From: Eubacteriales Family XIII. Incertae Sedis bacterium
Lineage (GTDB): Bacteria; Bacillota; Clostridia; Peptostreptococcales; Anaerovoracaceae
Direction of reading: 5' to 3'
DNA length: 35,760 nt
Assembly (NCBI GenBank): GCA_031261525.1
Contig: JAISJM010000156.1
Span: 1 to 35,760 of the forward strand
The position numbers were made by a program, and so were the translations under genes. Shown here one piece after another: positions 1 to 8,214 of the stretch. The notes beneath the pieces are model-generated. The model saw nothing but the letters and a program-made list of their open reading frames with translations, was not told the DNA's origin and did no database searches. Position 1 is the first letter of the stretch, and each line of letters opens with the position of its first letter.

Positions 1-1
1 T

Positions 2-319
2 AATTTTATTTATGGGGTGGGTGATGATAGTTATACAATTTCTTTAGCGCCGAATGATATAGCAACGGCTGAATGGGAAAACATGACTGGTCGCAAGTTA
101 CTCACAGCTGGTGGTGAACGGACGAATGAATTTGCTGCAGTTGCAAACAAAAGTGGACGAATTCTTGCTTTTCTATATACGTATTCTGATGATGGAGACT
201 TGAGTAATCCACAAGGTGGTACCTATAATTGTATATTTGATCTCGAAAGTGGTGGAGATACTACATTGAATTATGACTCAAGTGCTGGTTTTAAGCTATT
301 GCCAAAAGTATCACTGTAG
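2..319 (+). CDS. C-terminal end of an unrecognised protein (partial at left edge)
   Basis: This frame is open from the window edge to a TAG stop. A GTG occurs at 17, but the frame continues upstream of it without a stop (reading N-F-I-Y-G-V-G), so the true start is probably outside the window. About 105 residues are visible, polar and glycine/aspartate rich, with a short hydrophobic beta-strand-like stretch (R-I-L-A-F-L-Y) near the middle. I see no known motif, membrane segment or sorting signal and do not recognise the family. A strong terminator follows 66 bases downstream, so it ends a transcription unit separate from the def operon. In many Firmicutes priA lies just before def; this fragment does not resemble PriA. 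Confidence 0.5.
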   Translation, partial: NFIYGVGDDSYTISLAPNDIATAEWENMTGRKLLTAGGERTNEFAAVANKSGRILAFLYTYSDDGDLSNPQGGTYNCIFDLESGGDTTLNYDSSAGFKLLPKVSL

Positions 320-385
320 TTTCGATCATGAATTATGATATGAATCGTACAAATGAAACAAAAGTATTACTCAAAAATATTATCC

Positions 386-419
386 GCCAAAAAGACTGTC
401 GATATGACAGTCTTTTGGC
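386..419 (+). terminator. Intrinsic terminator between the unknown gene and def
   Basis: The arm at 386-400 pairs with 406-419 across a five-base loop. The stem is about 14 bp with a single bulged A. The 3' arm itself contains TTTT and is followed by an AT-rich stretch. The A-rich 5' arm means it could also act on the opposite strand. Confidence 0.75.
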
Positions 420-429
420 ATTTATATGT

Positions 430-435
430 TATAAT
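430..435 (+). promoter_or_regulatory. Candidate -10 box for the def operon
   Basis: A perfect TATAAT lies 33 bases before the def start and just after the upstream terminator. The best -35 candidate, ATGACA at 404-409, is 20 bases away, longer than the ideal 17, and overlaps the terminator stem. The site is placed mainly because a new transcription unit must start here. Confidence 0.35.
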
Positions 436-468
436 TATTGTATATGTGAAGTTGTAAAGGAGGGAACG

Positions 469-1140
469 ATGGCTCTCAGAAATATTGTACAAGTTGGTGA
501 TGATGTGCTTAGAAAGCAAGCCAAAGAAGTGAAAGTTATAAATGACCGCATTCTCACGCTGGTTGAAGATATGGTTGATACCTTGTATGAATCCGGTGGC
601 GTCGGACTCGCTGCGCCGCAAGTGGGTGTACTTAGACGGATTGTTGTGATAGACCTCGGTAGTGAATTCGAAGATGAGTTGTTAAAGCAAGATGAAGATG
701 CTGATTCTGCAGACGTTACGACTGACACTACCGTTGATGCCGCAGCCGATGCTACAACAGAAGAATCTAGCAACGAGACACCGCGCGATCGTCGGTCACA
801 AGCAAGAGCGCTCCCAACAAGAAATGAGTGGGATCTTAGTGTGCTTGATGGCGAAGACGATGAAGAGGAGGAAGATTCGCTTATCGTATTAATCAACCCC
901 GAAATCATCTACTCCGAAGGCGAGACGGTGGCGGAGGAAGGCTGCTTGAGTGTTCCAGGTAAGACAGGAACTGTGAAGCGTCCATACAAGGTTGTCGTCA
1001 AAGCACTTGATATTGATGGTGAGGAGATTGAAGTCACAGGCGAAGGTTTCTTGGCAAAGGCAATTTGTCATGAGCTCGACCACTTAGACGGTAAATTGTA
1101 CATTGATATTGCAACAGATATTCACGAAACAGAACAGTAA
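469..1140 (+). CDS. def: Peptide deformylase with a large acidic insertion
   Basis: Removes the formyl group from the initiator methionine of new proteins in the cytoplasm, using a metal (usually Fe2+). All three family motifs are present: GVGLAAPQVG (residues 44-53), EEGCLSVPG (156-164, metal ligand Cys159) and HELDH (201-205, two His ligands and catalytic Glu). Start chosen at ATG 469 because AGGAGGG lies just upstream; the frame is open further upstream but has no ribosome binding site there. The protein is 223 residues, longer than the usual 150-190. The excess is one insertion at about residues 65-136, between motifs 1 and 2, rich in Asp, Glu, Thr and Ala and ending in an acidic run. The core on both sides is normal, so activity is likely kept. 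It heads an operon with fmt, the partner enzyme that adds the formyl group. Confidence 0.95.
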   Translation: MALRNIVQVGDDVLRKQAKEVKVINDRILTLVEDMVDTLYESGGVGLAAPQVGVLRRIVVIDLGSEFEDELLKQDEDADSADVTTDTTVDAAADATTEESSNETPRDRRSQARALPTRNEWDLSVLDGEDDEEEEDSLIVLINPEIIYSEGETVAEEGCLSVPGKTGTVKRPYKVVVKALDIDGEEIEVTGEGFLAKAICHELDHLDGKLYIDIATDIHETEQ

Positions 1141-1158
1141 TGACAGTAATGAGGTGAT

Positions 1159-2103
1159 ATGAAGATAGTATATATGGGGACGCCCGATTTTGCGGTTCCC
1201 CCGTTAAAATCATTGGTAGAAGCTGGCTATGATATCCCATTGGTTGTCACGCAACCTGATCGCGCACGTGGAAGAGGTAAGAAAGTCACTTTTTCACCCG
1301 TAAAGCAGGCTGCAATTCATCTCGGTAAAGGCATGCAAATGTCACAACCAGAGAAAATCAAAGACAACGAAGAATTTTGTGATATGCTTACAAAGCTTGC
1401 ACCTGACTTGATAGTCGTATGTGCGTATGGTATGATTCTACCAAAGAACATCCTAGATATCCCAAGATTGGGTTGTATCAATATCCATGCAAGTCTATTG
1501 CCGAGATACAGAGGCGCTGCGCCAATCGAGCGTGCTGTAGCAGCAGGGGATGCGATTACAGGCGTGACGATTATGCATATGGCAGAGGGTTTAGATACAG
1601 GTGATATGATCAGCAAGGCAGAACTAGAGACTGGTGACAAAGATGCTGGCACAGTCACAGACGAACTAAGCATATTAGGTGCTACGCTTCTAATCGATAC
1701 TATTCCACACATCGCTGATGGAACAGCTGTAAGCGAACCACAAGATGACCGTTTCTCAACCTATGCTTCGATGTTAAGTAAAGATGATGCGCACATCGAT
1801 TTTCATCAGCCAGCAGATAAAGTGCTAGCCCAAATCAGAGGTATGAATCCAAGACCAGGTTCTTATGCAATGTTAGATGAGAAGAAGCTAAGAATTATAA
1901 AAGCTGTGACATTTTCAGATGACCCTGAGCCCGTGAACGCAGCGCCCGGTACAATCCTATCGGCGGACAAAGACGGCATCAAGGTCTCGGCAGAAGATCA
2001 CGCAATCACAATCACCGCAATCCAACTACCAGGGAAAAATCCTGTTCACGTAGCTGATTATTTACGTGGCAATCAGATCGAAATCGGTATTATCTTGAAG
2101 TAA
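1159..2103 (+). CDS. fmt: Methionyl-tRNA formyltransferase
   Basis: Transfers a formyl group from 10-formyltetrahydrofolate to Met-tRNA(fMet), giving the initiator tRNA used in bacterial translation. The 314 residues match the family length. The N-terminal Rossmann-type domain begins MKIVYMGTPDFAVPPL. The catalytic signature includes Asn108 and His110 (in NIHASLLPRYRGAAP) and Asp146 (in GLDTGD), equivalent to the Asn/His/Asp triad of the E. coli enzyme. The C-terminal part (from about residue 205) is the OB-like tRNA-binding domain with a conserved FMNPRPG-like segment (here GMNPRPGSYA). GAGGTG precedes the ATG. It lies 18 bases after def and ends 12 bases before the preferred rsmB start, so the three genes are probably cotranscribed. 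Confidence 0.96.
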   Translation: MKIVYMGTPDFAVPPLKSLVEAGYDIPLVVTQPDRARGRGKKVTFSPVKQAAIHLGKGMQMSQPEKIKDNEEFCDMLTKLAPDLIVVCAYGMILPKNILDIPRLGCINIHASLLPRYRGAAPIERAVAAGDAITGVTIMHMAEGLDTGDMISKAELETGDKDAGTVTDELSILGATLLIDTIPHIADGTAVSEPQDDRFSTYASMLSKDDAHIDFHQPADKVLAQIRGMNPRPGSYAMLDEKKLRIIKAVTFSDDPEPVNAAPGTILSADKDGIKVSAEDHAITITAIQLPGKNPVHVADYLRGNQIEIGIILK

Positions 2104-2115
2104 GTGGAGGTCAAA

Positions 2116-3411
2116 GTGGATCACAACAGAAGACTGGCATATTACATCCTACGTGATGTAGAAGAAAACAAGGCGTATTCTCATATTGCGCTTAGTAGAT
2201 CACTAAAAAATGCAGACCCGCAATCGATTCCTTTCATAAAAGAGCTCGTTTATGGCGTCACGCGCTACAAGATGTATCTAGACTTTGTAATTTCTAGTTA
2301 CATTAAAGGTTCTATTGGTAAGGTGAAGCCATCGGATCTCATTTTGCTACGTATGGGATTGTTCCAGCTTATCTACATGAATAAAGTTCCGAGCCATAGT
2401 GCAGTGGACGAGACGGTAGAACTTGCCAAGGTATTTTCCGTTGGCAGGCAAGGTTTTATCAACGCGATTCTCCGAGAATATTTGAGAAATCCTGACAAAG
2501 TGCAGCTCCCTGATCCAAAAGAAGATTTGGTAAAGTATCTATCCATCAAATACAGTTTTGAGCCGTGGATTGTTTTCATGTGGATACGCGAGCTTGGAGA
2601 AGACGAAGCACGCGCACTGCTTGAAGCGAGCAATACCATCCCTTCGGTGACGATTCGAGCCAATACCTTAAAGACAAATGGCAAACATCTTTATGATCGT
2701 CTGATTACGCGCGGTTATAAAGCGGAAAGATCCGCCCATAATGACAATGTCATCTATGTAGACGGTGGCGAGCTGATTTCGTCAAATTCATATAAGCAAG
2801 GACTGTTTTCCATTCAAGATGAGGCGTCACTCGAGACGGTGAAAGCGCTTGATCCAAAACCAGGTGATACGGTTCTTGACGTATGCGCCGCACCAGGCGG
2901 CAAGACAATGGCAATTGCAGAAAGGATGGAGAATTATGGCTCGATTTATGCGTTTGACATTTATAGAAAAAAATTACAAGAGATAATTGAACAAGCGACA
3001 CGCTTAGGCATTGAAATTGTTACGGTGAAGTCATGGGATGCAACCGTTGCAAATCACGCATTCCAAGAGAAAGCGGATAAGGTTCTCGTGGATGCACCTT
3101 GTAGCGGGCTTGGCACAATAAGGAAAAAACCGGAAATCAAATATAAAGCATTTGATGACGATATGAAAGATTTACCTGTCAAGCAGCTTAAGATTTTAAA
3201 TGCATCCGCAGAGTATGTGAAGCCTGGCGGTACACTCGTCTATAGCACATGCACGATTGCAAAGCGAGAAAACCAAAACATTCCAAAGGCTTTTCTGAAA
3301 ATGCACAAGAATTTTGAGAAGGTATATGAGAAGCAGCTTCTGCCAAGCGTAGATGGCACAGATGGATTCTACATATGCAAGATGATTAAGAAGGATGATA
3401 TATATGCTTAG
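2116..3411 (+). CDS. rsmB: 16S rRNA m5C967 methyltransferase RsmB
   Basis: Methylates C967 of 16S rRNA with S-adenosylmethionine. An N-terminal NusB-like RNA-binding domain (about residues 1-130) is followed by a class I methyltransferase domain with VLDVCAAPGGKT (about 253-264, SAM binding), VDAPCSGLGT (catalytic-site Cys about 329) and YSTCT (nucleophile-type Cys about 379), the two-cysteine pattern of RNA m5C methyltransferases. The frame opens with a GTG at 2104 directly after the fmt stop, but GGAGG at 2106-2110 is correctly placed for the next GTG, at 2116, which I choose (431 residues). The 3' end overlaps the phosphatase start by 8 bases. In many Firmicutes rlmN follows rsmB; here it does not. 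Confidence 0.94.
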   Translation: MDHNRRLAYYILRDVEENKAYSHIALSRSLKNADPQSIPFIKELVYGVTRYKMYLDFVISSYIKGSIGKVKPSDLILLRMGLFQLIYMNKVPSHSAVDETVELAKVFSVGRQGFINAILREYLRNPDKVQLPDPKEDLVKYLSIKYSFEPWIVFMWIRELGEDEARALLEASNTIPSVTIRANTLKTNGKHLYDRLITRGYKAERSAHNDNVIYVDGGELISSNSYKQGLFSIQDEASLETVKALDPKPGDTVLDVCAAPGGKTMAIAERMENYGSIYAFDIYRKKLQEIIEQATRLGIEIVTVKSWDATVANHAFQEKADKVLVDAPCSGLGTIRKKPEIKYKAFDDDMKDLPVKQLKILNASAEYVKPGGTLVYSTCTIAKRENQNIPKAFLKMHKNFEKVYEKQLLPSVDGTDGFYICKMIKKDDIYA

Positions 3412-4237
3412 TTTCGGCTACAAGACAGATGTAGGTAAAATTAGGTCCAACAACGAAGATGCGCTGCTGGTGCTACCAGCAAAGGGCGTCTTTGCTGTGT
3501 TTGATGGGGTTGGTGGCGCGAGTTCAGGTGAGATTGCATCTCGGGCTGCGGTCAACTCGCTTCAGGATTTTTTAGAAAAGAATCCGATGGACAAAGCGGA
3601 TGAGTTTGAAGAGACTTACAGAGATAACTGGCTTGAAGGCTATTTTCTCAGGTGTTTTCGCAAGATGAATACGGAAATTTTATCCATTGTTGCCAGAGAG
3701 CCTGTCACAAAAGGCATGGCGACGACAGCGGTACTCGGCGTGTTCTATGGCGATATGCTTCATATTGTCAATGTTGGCGACAGCAGAGCTTATCTATATA
3801 AAGAATTAAACATCGGTGTACATGCCACAGATAGTGACATTTGCAAGCTTGGTCAAGTGGTTGCACAATCATCTGAAGATGAGATTGATCCGAATGTCTT
3901 GATTCAGATTACAGAGGACCACACATGGGTCAATTCGCTGATCAATATGGGTGAATTAACCAAGGAAGAAGCTGCCAACCATCCGAAGAAAAATATGATT
4001 ACAAAAGCGCTCGGTGCAGATGGCGAATGTGAGCCCGATTTCTATCACATTCCTTATCATGGCGAGCGAATTCTTTTGTGTTCGGATGGACTGAATGGCG
4101 AAGTGGACGCAGAAGGTATACGGGAAATTCTGAGCTTGAAAAAAGAAGAACTGGGGATCGTCGCCGATTATCTAGTTGAGGCCGCACTGGCGGCTGGCGG
4201 TGGCGACAATGTGACCGTAGTGGTATTTGAAAAATAG
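3404..4237 (+). CDS. prpC: PP2C-type Ser/Thr protein phosphatase (PrpC/Stp family)
   Basis: Metal-dependent cytoplasmic phosphatase that reverses phosphorylation by the PASTA kinase encoded next. Motifs in order (277-residue form): NNEDA (17-21), VFDGVGG (32-38, metal Asp34), GMATTAV (104-110), VNVGDSRAYLY (123-133), EDHTWV (171-176), CSDGL (226-230, metal Asp228) and GGGDNVTVVV (265-274, metal Asp268). Two starts are possible, ATG 3395 and ATG 3404; the AAGG of the ribosome binding site overlaps the first, so 3404 is preferred. Residues about 133-167 form an insertion between the GDSRAYLY and EDH motifs where related phosphatases have only a short turn. The gene overlaps rsmB and ends 9 bases before the kinase gene, a coupled kinase/phosphatase pair conserved across Firmicutes. 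Confidence 0.93.
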   Translation: MLSFGYKTDVGKIRSNNEDALLVLPAKGVFAVFDGVGGASSGEIASRAAVNSLQDFLEKNPMDKADEFEETYRDNWLEGYFLRCFRKMNTEILSIVAREPVTKGMATTAVLGVFYGDMLHIVNVGDSRAYLYKELNIGVHATDSDICKLGQVVAQSSEDEIDPNVLIQITEDHTWVNSLINMGELTKEEAANHPKKNMITKALGADGECEPDFYHIPYHGERILLCSDGLNGEVDAEGIREILSLKKEELGIVADYLVEAALAAGGGDNVTVVVFEK

Positions 4238-4246
4238 GAGAAATGT

Positions 4247-6454
4247 ATGGCAACTAAAATACTTGCCGGTAGATATGAAGTGTTAGCCAAGATTGGCGAG
4301 GGCGGGATGGCTGTCGTCTATAAGGCGAAAGATCGCAAACTCAACAGACAGGTGGCAATTAAGGTTTTGAGACCTGAATTTGTGAAAGATGAGTCGTTTG
4401 TTGAGAGTTTTCGCCGTGAATCCTATGCGGCGGCACGCTTGCAGCACCCCAATATTGTAAGTGTATATGATGTGGGTAAAGAAGGCAATATTTACTTTAT
4501 TGTCATGGAGCTTGTCGTTGGTAAGACGCTGAGTGAATTGATTGCGGAAAGAGGTTCGCTTGACTTCAAAGAGACCATAAGAATTGCAAAGCAAGTGGCG
4601 TCGGCGCTGAGTCTCGCACACAAAAATAGCATCGTCCATCGAGATGTGAAGCCACACAATATATTGGTAAATGCAGATGGATTGGCTAAAATTACGGATT
4701 TTGGTATTGCTAGAGCCGTAAGCGATGGCACGATTGTGAGTGATCAGGGATCGATTATGGGATCCGTTCACTATTTTTCACCAGAGCAGGGTCGCGGTGG
4801 ATATGTCGATGAAAAGACGGATATCTATTCGCTTGGTATTGTTATCTTTGAGATGCTTACAGGTAAAGTTCCGTTTGATGCGGACAATGCAGTGGCAATT
4901 GCAATGATGCATATGAAGGATGCGATTCCTGCACCATCTTCCATTGTGCCTGGCGTACCTCCTGGACTAGACCAGATCGTATTGAAAGCAACTGAAAAAT
5001 ATCAGACAGACCGATTTAAGACAATCGATGAGATGTATGATGCGCTAAACAATGTGAATTTTGTAACGGGCGTCATCGATGATCCAAATGCACTCAGCTA
5101 TACAAGACGCAATTTAGATGCGCCAAAATCAATCAAACCAAATGATATCAAGGCGGGCGGTGTGCTCATCTCGGATCGCGATTTGAAAAATTACGGGCAG
5201 CAAGACGACTATCCTCGATCTAATCTCGGCGAAAAAGTCAACAATGGTAGCTCTTATGGTGGTGCAGGGAATCCAGGTGAGTCAGGTTCCATCTCAAATT
5301 CAAAAGAAGGAGATTCACGAGGCAATAATGCTGCAAAGTCTGCTGGCAAAGCTGTTGGTGGCGGGGTCAATGCACTGGGATCCGCAGGGGCATCAGCTCT
5401 AAAATCAGCCGTAGGCAATGGCAAAAACAATAAAAACAATAAAAAAGGTAAAAAGACCAAAGAACAGAAAGTCCAAAGGCGCAATATTGTACTTGCCGTC
5501 GTCATTGCAATTGTGCTCGCATTATCCGCAGGATTTGGAATCTTTAAACTTTATACTGTATTGTCTGCAACAAAGACAGTGCCGGTACCTGAATTAATCG
5601 GTCTCACTATCGAAGAGGCTACCGTGAAAGTTTCTGATGCAGGTCTCAAACTCAAAGAAGCCGATGAGGTTGAAAGCGACACGTATGAAGCAGGAAAGAT
5701 TGCGTATCAAGATCCTAAGAAAGGTACAGAAGTAAAGAAAGGCCGCACGATTGAGGTTAGTGTAAGTAAGGGTGCTGCGGTAGTTATGGGTACGGTTCCT
5801 GATTTAGTCGGGCGTAGCAAGGTGGATGCCGAGAAACTGGCTAAAGCTGATGGATATGAACTTGCCGAACCCATTTATATGGATAGCGAGAAAGACTATG
5901 ACACTGTATTGAAGCAGAGTCCAGAATCAGGCAAAGATTTAGAAAAAGGTGGACAGATTACCTTGACGCTAAGCCAAGGCAAGAAATCCAACGATGTAAA
6001 GGTTCCAAGTATCATCAATATGACAATAGATGAAGCAAGAGCTGCACTCGAGGGGGTTGGTCTTGTGCTCGGAGATGTGCAACCAGAACATTCTAGTGCC
6101 TATGAAGAGGGACGAATCATGTACCAGTCGATAAAGGCTGATGATGTGGTCAATGAAGGACAGACAATTTCTGGCAAAGTCAGCAGCGGACCTGAAGAAG
6201 TGGAAGGTACCGTAAGTATTACAATTCCATTTAAGGATGCACCAAGCGAGGTCTTTACTGTTACCGCTTTACAGATATCAAGTGATGGAACCCAGACAGA
6301 TATCTACCGCGATAAGTCATTTAATGCGGAGGATGAAAAAACAACCATTAGTGTGACGGGTAAGGGACTTGGTAAGGTTCAAGTATTCTTTTCTGGAACT
6401 TTGTATAAAACTTACGACATAGATTTTACAAATGGCACCTATACAGAGGCGTAA
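4247..6454 (+). CDS. prkC: PASTA-domain Ser/Thr protein kinase (PrkC/StkP family)
   Basis: Membrane kinase that senses muropeptides or peptidoglycan precursors and phosphorylates cytoplasmic targets in growth, division or spore exit. Kinase domain about residues 10-270: glycine loop GEGGMAVVY (17-25), Lys39, HRDVKPHN (131-138, catalytic Asp133), DFG (151-153) and activation segment ending SPEQ. A low-complexity Gly/Ser/Lys/Asn linker (about 320-410) leads to one membrane helix (about 412-436). Three extracellular PASTA repeats start near 444 (VPELIG), 517 (VPDLVG) and 585 (VPSIIN). An extra beta-rich C-terminal domain of about 80 residues follows from about 655. The 735 residues exceed B. subtilis PrkC (648), mostly through the linker and this tail. 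GGAG precedes ATG 4247; rsgA starts 2 bases after the stop. Confidence 0.95.
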   Translation: MATKILAGRYEVLAKIGEGGMAVVYKAKDRKLNRQVAIKVLRPEFVKDESFVESFRRESYAAARLQHPNIVSVYDVGKEGNIYFIVMELVVGKTLSELIAERGSLDFKETIRIAKQVASALSLAHKNSIVHRDVKPHNILVNADGLAKITDFGIARAVSDGTIVSDQGSIMGSVHYFSPEQGRGGYVDEKTDIYSLGIVIFEMLTGKVPFDADNAVAIAMMHMKDAIPAPSSIVPGVPPGLDQIVLKATEKYQTDRFKTIDEMYDALNNVNFVTGVIDDPNALSYTRRNLDAPKSIKPNDIKAGGVLISDRDLKNYGQQDDYPRSNLGEKVNNGSSYGGAGNPGESGSISNSKEGDSRGNNAAKSAGKAVGGGVNALGSAGASALKSAVGNGKNNKNNKKGKKTKEQKVQRRNIVLAVVIAIVLALSAGFGIFKLYTVLSATKTVPVPELIGLTIEEATVKVSDAGLKLKEADEVESDTYEAGKIAYQDPKKGTEVKKGRTIEVSVSKGAAVVMGTVPDLVGRSKVDAEKLAKADGYELAEPIYMDSEKDYDTVLKQSPESGKDLEKGGQITLTLSQGKKSNDVKVPSIINMTIDEARAALEGVGLVLGDVQPEHSSAYEEGRIMYQSIKADDVVNEGQTISGKVSSGPEEVEGTVSITIPFKDAPSEVFTVTALQISSDGTQTDIYRDKSFNAEDEKTTISVTGKGLGKVQVFFSGTLYKTYDIDFTNGTYTEA

Positions 6455-6456
6455 GC

Positions 6457-7515
6457 ATGGGACAAAATCATGCAAATGCAAATGTTATTTCCACACAGAT
6501 GGGAATCCCTGCTGGTACGCAGCTTGAAGGCAAAATTATCAAAGCCCTCTCTGGTTTTTACTATGTAAAGACAATAGAGGGCACCTATATGTGTCGGGCG
6601 CGCGGTATCTTCAAGAAAAAGGGCAATGCGCCACTTGTCGGAGATGATGTCACAATCGTCGTAAATCCAACAACGGATAGCGATGAAATGGAAGGTCGCA
6701 TCGAAGTGATGCATGAAAGACGCAATAGCTTTATAAGACCGCCTGTCGCAAATATAGATAACTTTCTCATTGTTCTTGCAGCCAAAGATCCTGACCCAAG
6801 TCTTGAGATTTTAGATAGATTCTTAGTCATGAGTGAGGCAGCAGGTGTCATTCCAATCATCATCATCAACAAGATGGACTTAGTCGACAACGATAAAATC
6901 GAACAGACCATAAGGCATATCTATGAAAAGTATTATGACGTACATTTTCTTAGTACACTGAATGACGATATGGGTGATTTGGATGTACTACTTTCGGATA
7001 TGCAAGGTCATGTATTGGCATTTGCAGGACCTTCAGGGGCTGGGAAGACAAGTCTCATCACGAAGGTGCTGAATCTGGAACAACCAGACGAAACTTATCA
7101 ATCCGATGAAACGCAATTTGATGGTGGTCGTTATCTTCAAGAAAGTTCCGACACAACCGACCAACGTATCTATTCAGGTGAAAGCTTGAAGACATCAGAT
7201 GTCAGTGGCAAGACAGGGCGCGGTCGACACACGACACGTCACACGGAGATTCATGTGACACCAAAAGGTGCGCTTGTCATGGATACACCAGGCTTCACCT
7301 CGTTTGAAATCATCGATATTCTATCTGAGGAAATTGCAGAATATTTTCCAGATTTCCCGCAAGGAAAGTGCCGCTTTAAAAATTGCAAACACCTCGATGA
7401 GCCTGATTGTGCCATAAAAGAAGCATTGCAAGACGGCAAGATTGCAGAAAGTAGATACCATTCGTATCTTGCAATGATGCGAGATGCCATTCAAAAAGAA
7501 GAGAACCAATATTAA
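6457..7515 (+). CDS. rsgA: Ribosome small-subunit GTPase RsgA (YloQ)
   Basis: Circularly permuted GTPase acting late in 30S subunit assembly. An N-terminal OB-fold (to about residue 90) precedes the GTPase motifs in permuted order: NKMD (138-141), P-loop GPSGAGKTS (191-199), switch region GRGRHTTRH (254-262) and DTPGF (276-280). The C-terminal zinc site follows, with Cys305, Cys310, His312 and Cys318. At 352 residues it is about 55 longer than B. subtilis RsgA. Most of the excess is an insertion at about 208-245 between the P-loop helix and the switch segment, rich in Asp, Glu, Ser, Thr and Gln. Start ATG 6457 has AGAGGCG upstream; an internal ATG at 6502 lacks a binding site. In B. subtilis the neighbouring kinase phosphorylates this GTPase, so the operon groups enzyme and probable substrate. 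Confidence 0.95.
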   Translation: MGQNHANANVISTQMGIPAGTQLEGKIIKALSGFYYVKTIEGTYMCRARGIFKKKGNAPLVGDDVTIVVNPTTDSDEMEGRIEVMHERRNSFIRPPVANIDNFLIVLAAKDPDPSLEILDRFLVMSEAAGVIPIIIINKMDLVDNDKIEQTIRHIYEKYYDVHFLSTLNDDMGDLDVLLSDMQGHVLAFAGPSGAGKTSLITKVLNLEQPDETYQSDETQFDGGRYLQESSDTTDQRIYSGESLKTSDVSGKTGRGRHTTRHTEIHVTPKGALVMDTPGFTSFEIIDILSEEIAEYFPDFPQGKCRFKNCKHLDEPDCAIKEALQDGKIAESRYHSYLAMMRDAIQKEENQY

Positions 7516-7542
7516 GAAAACATTAAAGAGAGAGGATTTATT

Positions 7543-8214
7543 ATGTCAAGGTTGCTTGCACCATCGATTTTATCAGCAGATTTTTCAAAGCTTGGAGAGG
7601 ATGTAAAAATGCTCGAACGCATTGGCGCAGATCTCATCCATGTAGATGTTATGGATGGACACTTTGTCCCAAATATCAGCTTTGGGCCAATGGTTATGAA
7701 GAGTGTATTAGGTCAGACGAAATTACCGTTTGACGTACATTTGATGATTGAGAATCCAGATCAGTTTGCACATGAATTTGTGACGGATATGACGCGCTAT
7801 ATCGTCGTACATCAGGAATCAACGAAGCATTTAAACAGGTCGCTCCAAAACATCAAATCGCTCGGCGTAAAATCTGGCGTATCCTTAAATCCTGCAACCC
7901 CTGTGAGCACGCTTGAAAATGTACTCTATCTGTGTGATATGGTGCTGATTATGAGCGTCAATCCTGGCTTTGGTGGACAGAAATTTATCCCAAACTCCTA
8001 TGATAAGATTCGCGAGTTGAAGCAAATACGTGAAGAAAAAGGATACGATTATTTAATCGAAGTAGATGGCGGTGCCAATTTAGATAATTTAGCCGATCTA
8101 TTTGAAGCAGGTGTCGATGTTGTCGTCGCTGGTTCCGCCGTGTTTGGCGCAGATAGCCCAGACAAGTGGGCGGAGCAATTTAGAGTGATTGCTGCCGAAA
8201 GTGAGGGGAAATAA
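7543..8214 (+). CDS. rpe: Ribulose-phosphate 3-epimerase
   Basis: Interconverts ribulose-5-phosphate and xylulose-5-phosphate in the pentose phosphate pathway. The 223 residues form a complete TIM barrel. Visible motifs: SILSADFSKLG (N-terminal Ser and catalytic Asp), HVDVMDGHFVPN (metal His and Asp), DVHLMIENP, MSVNPGFGGQKF (phosphate loop), EVDGGA (second catalytic Asp) and VAGSAVFG (phosphate binding). AGAGAGG precedes ATG 7543. The stop overlaps the lgt start by one base (TAATG), implying translational coupling. The enzyme would also support use of xylose released by the beta-xylosidases encoded downstream, but its position after rsgA is the standard Firmicutes location. Confidence 0.96.
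   Translation: MSRLLAPSILSADFSKLGEDVKMLERIGADLIHVDVMDGHFVPNISFGPMVMKSVLGQTKLPFDVHLMIENPDQFAHEFVTDMTRYIVVHQESTKHLNRSLQNIKSLGVKSGVSLNPATPVSTLENVLYLCDMVLIMSVNPGFGGQKFIPNSYDKIRELKQIREEKGYDYLIEVDGGANLDNLADLFEAGVDVVVAGSAVFGADSPDKWAEQFRVIAAESEGK

Noticed and set aside
435-908. 157-residue Ser-rich frame on the minus strand
   Set aside because: Antisense to def; its Ser-rich text is just the complement of the acidic insertion. No binding site or promoter.
2104-2118. GTG 2104 as the rsmB start
   Set aside because: It overlaps the GGAGG that correctly positions GTG 2116.
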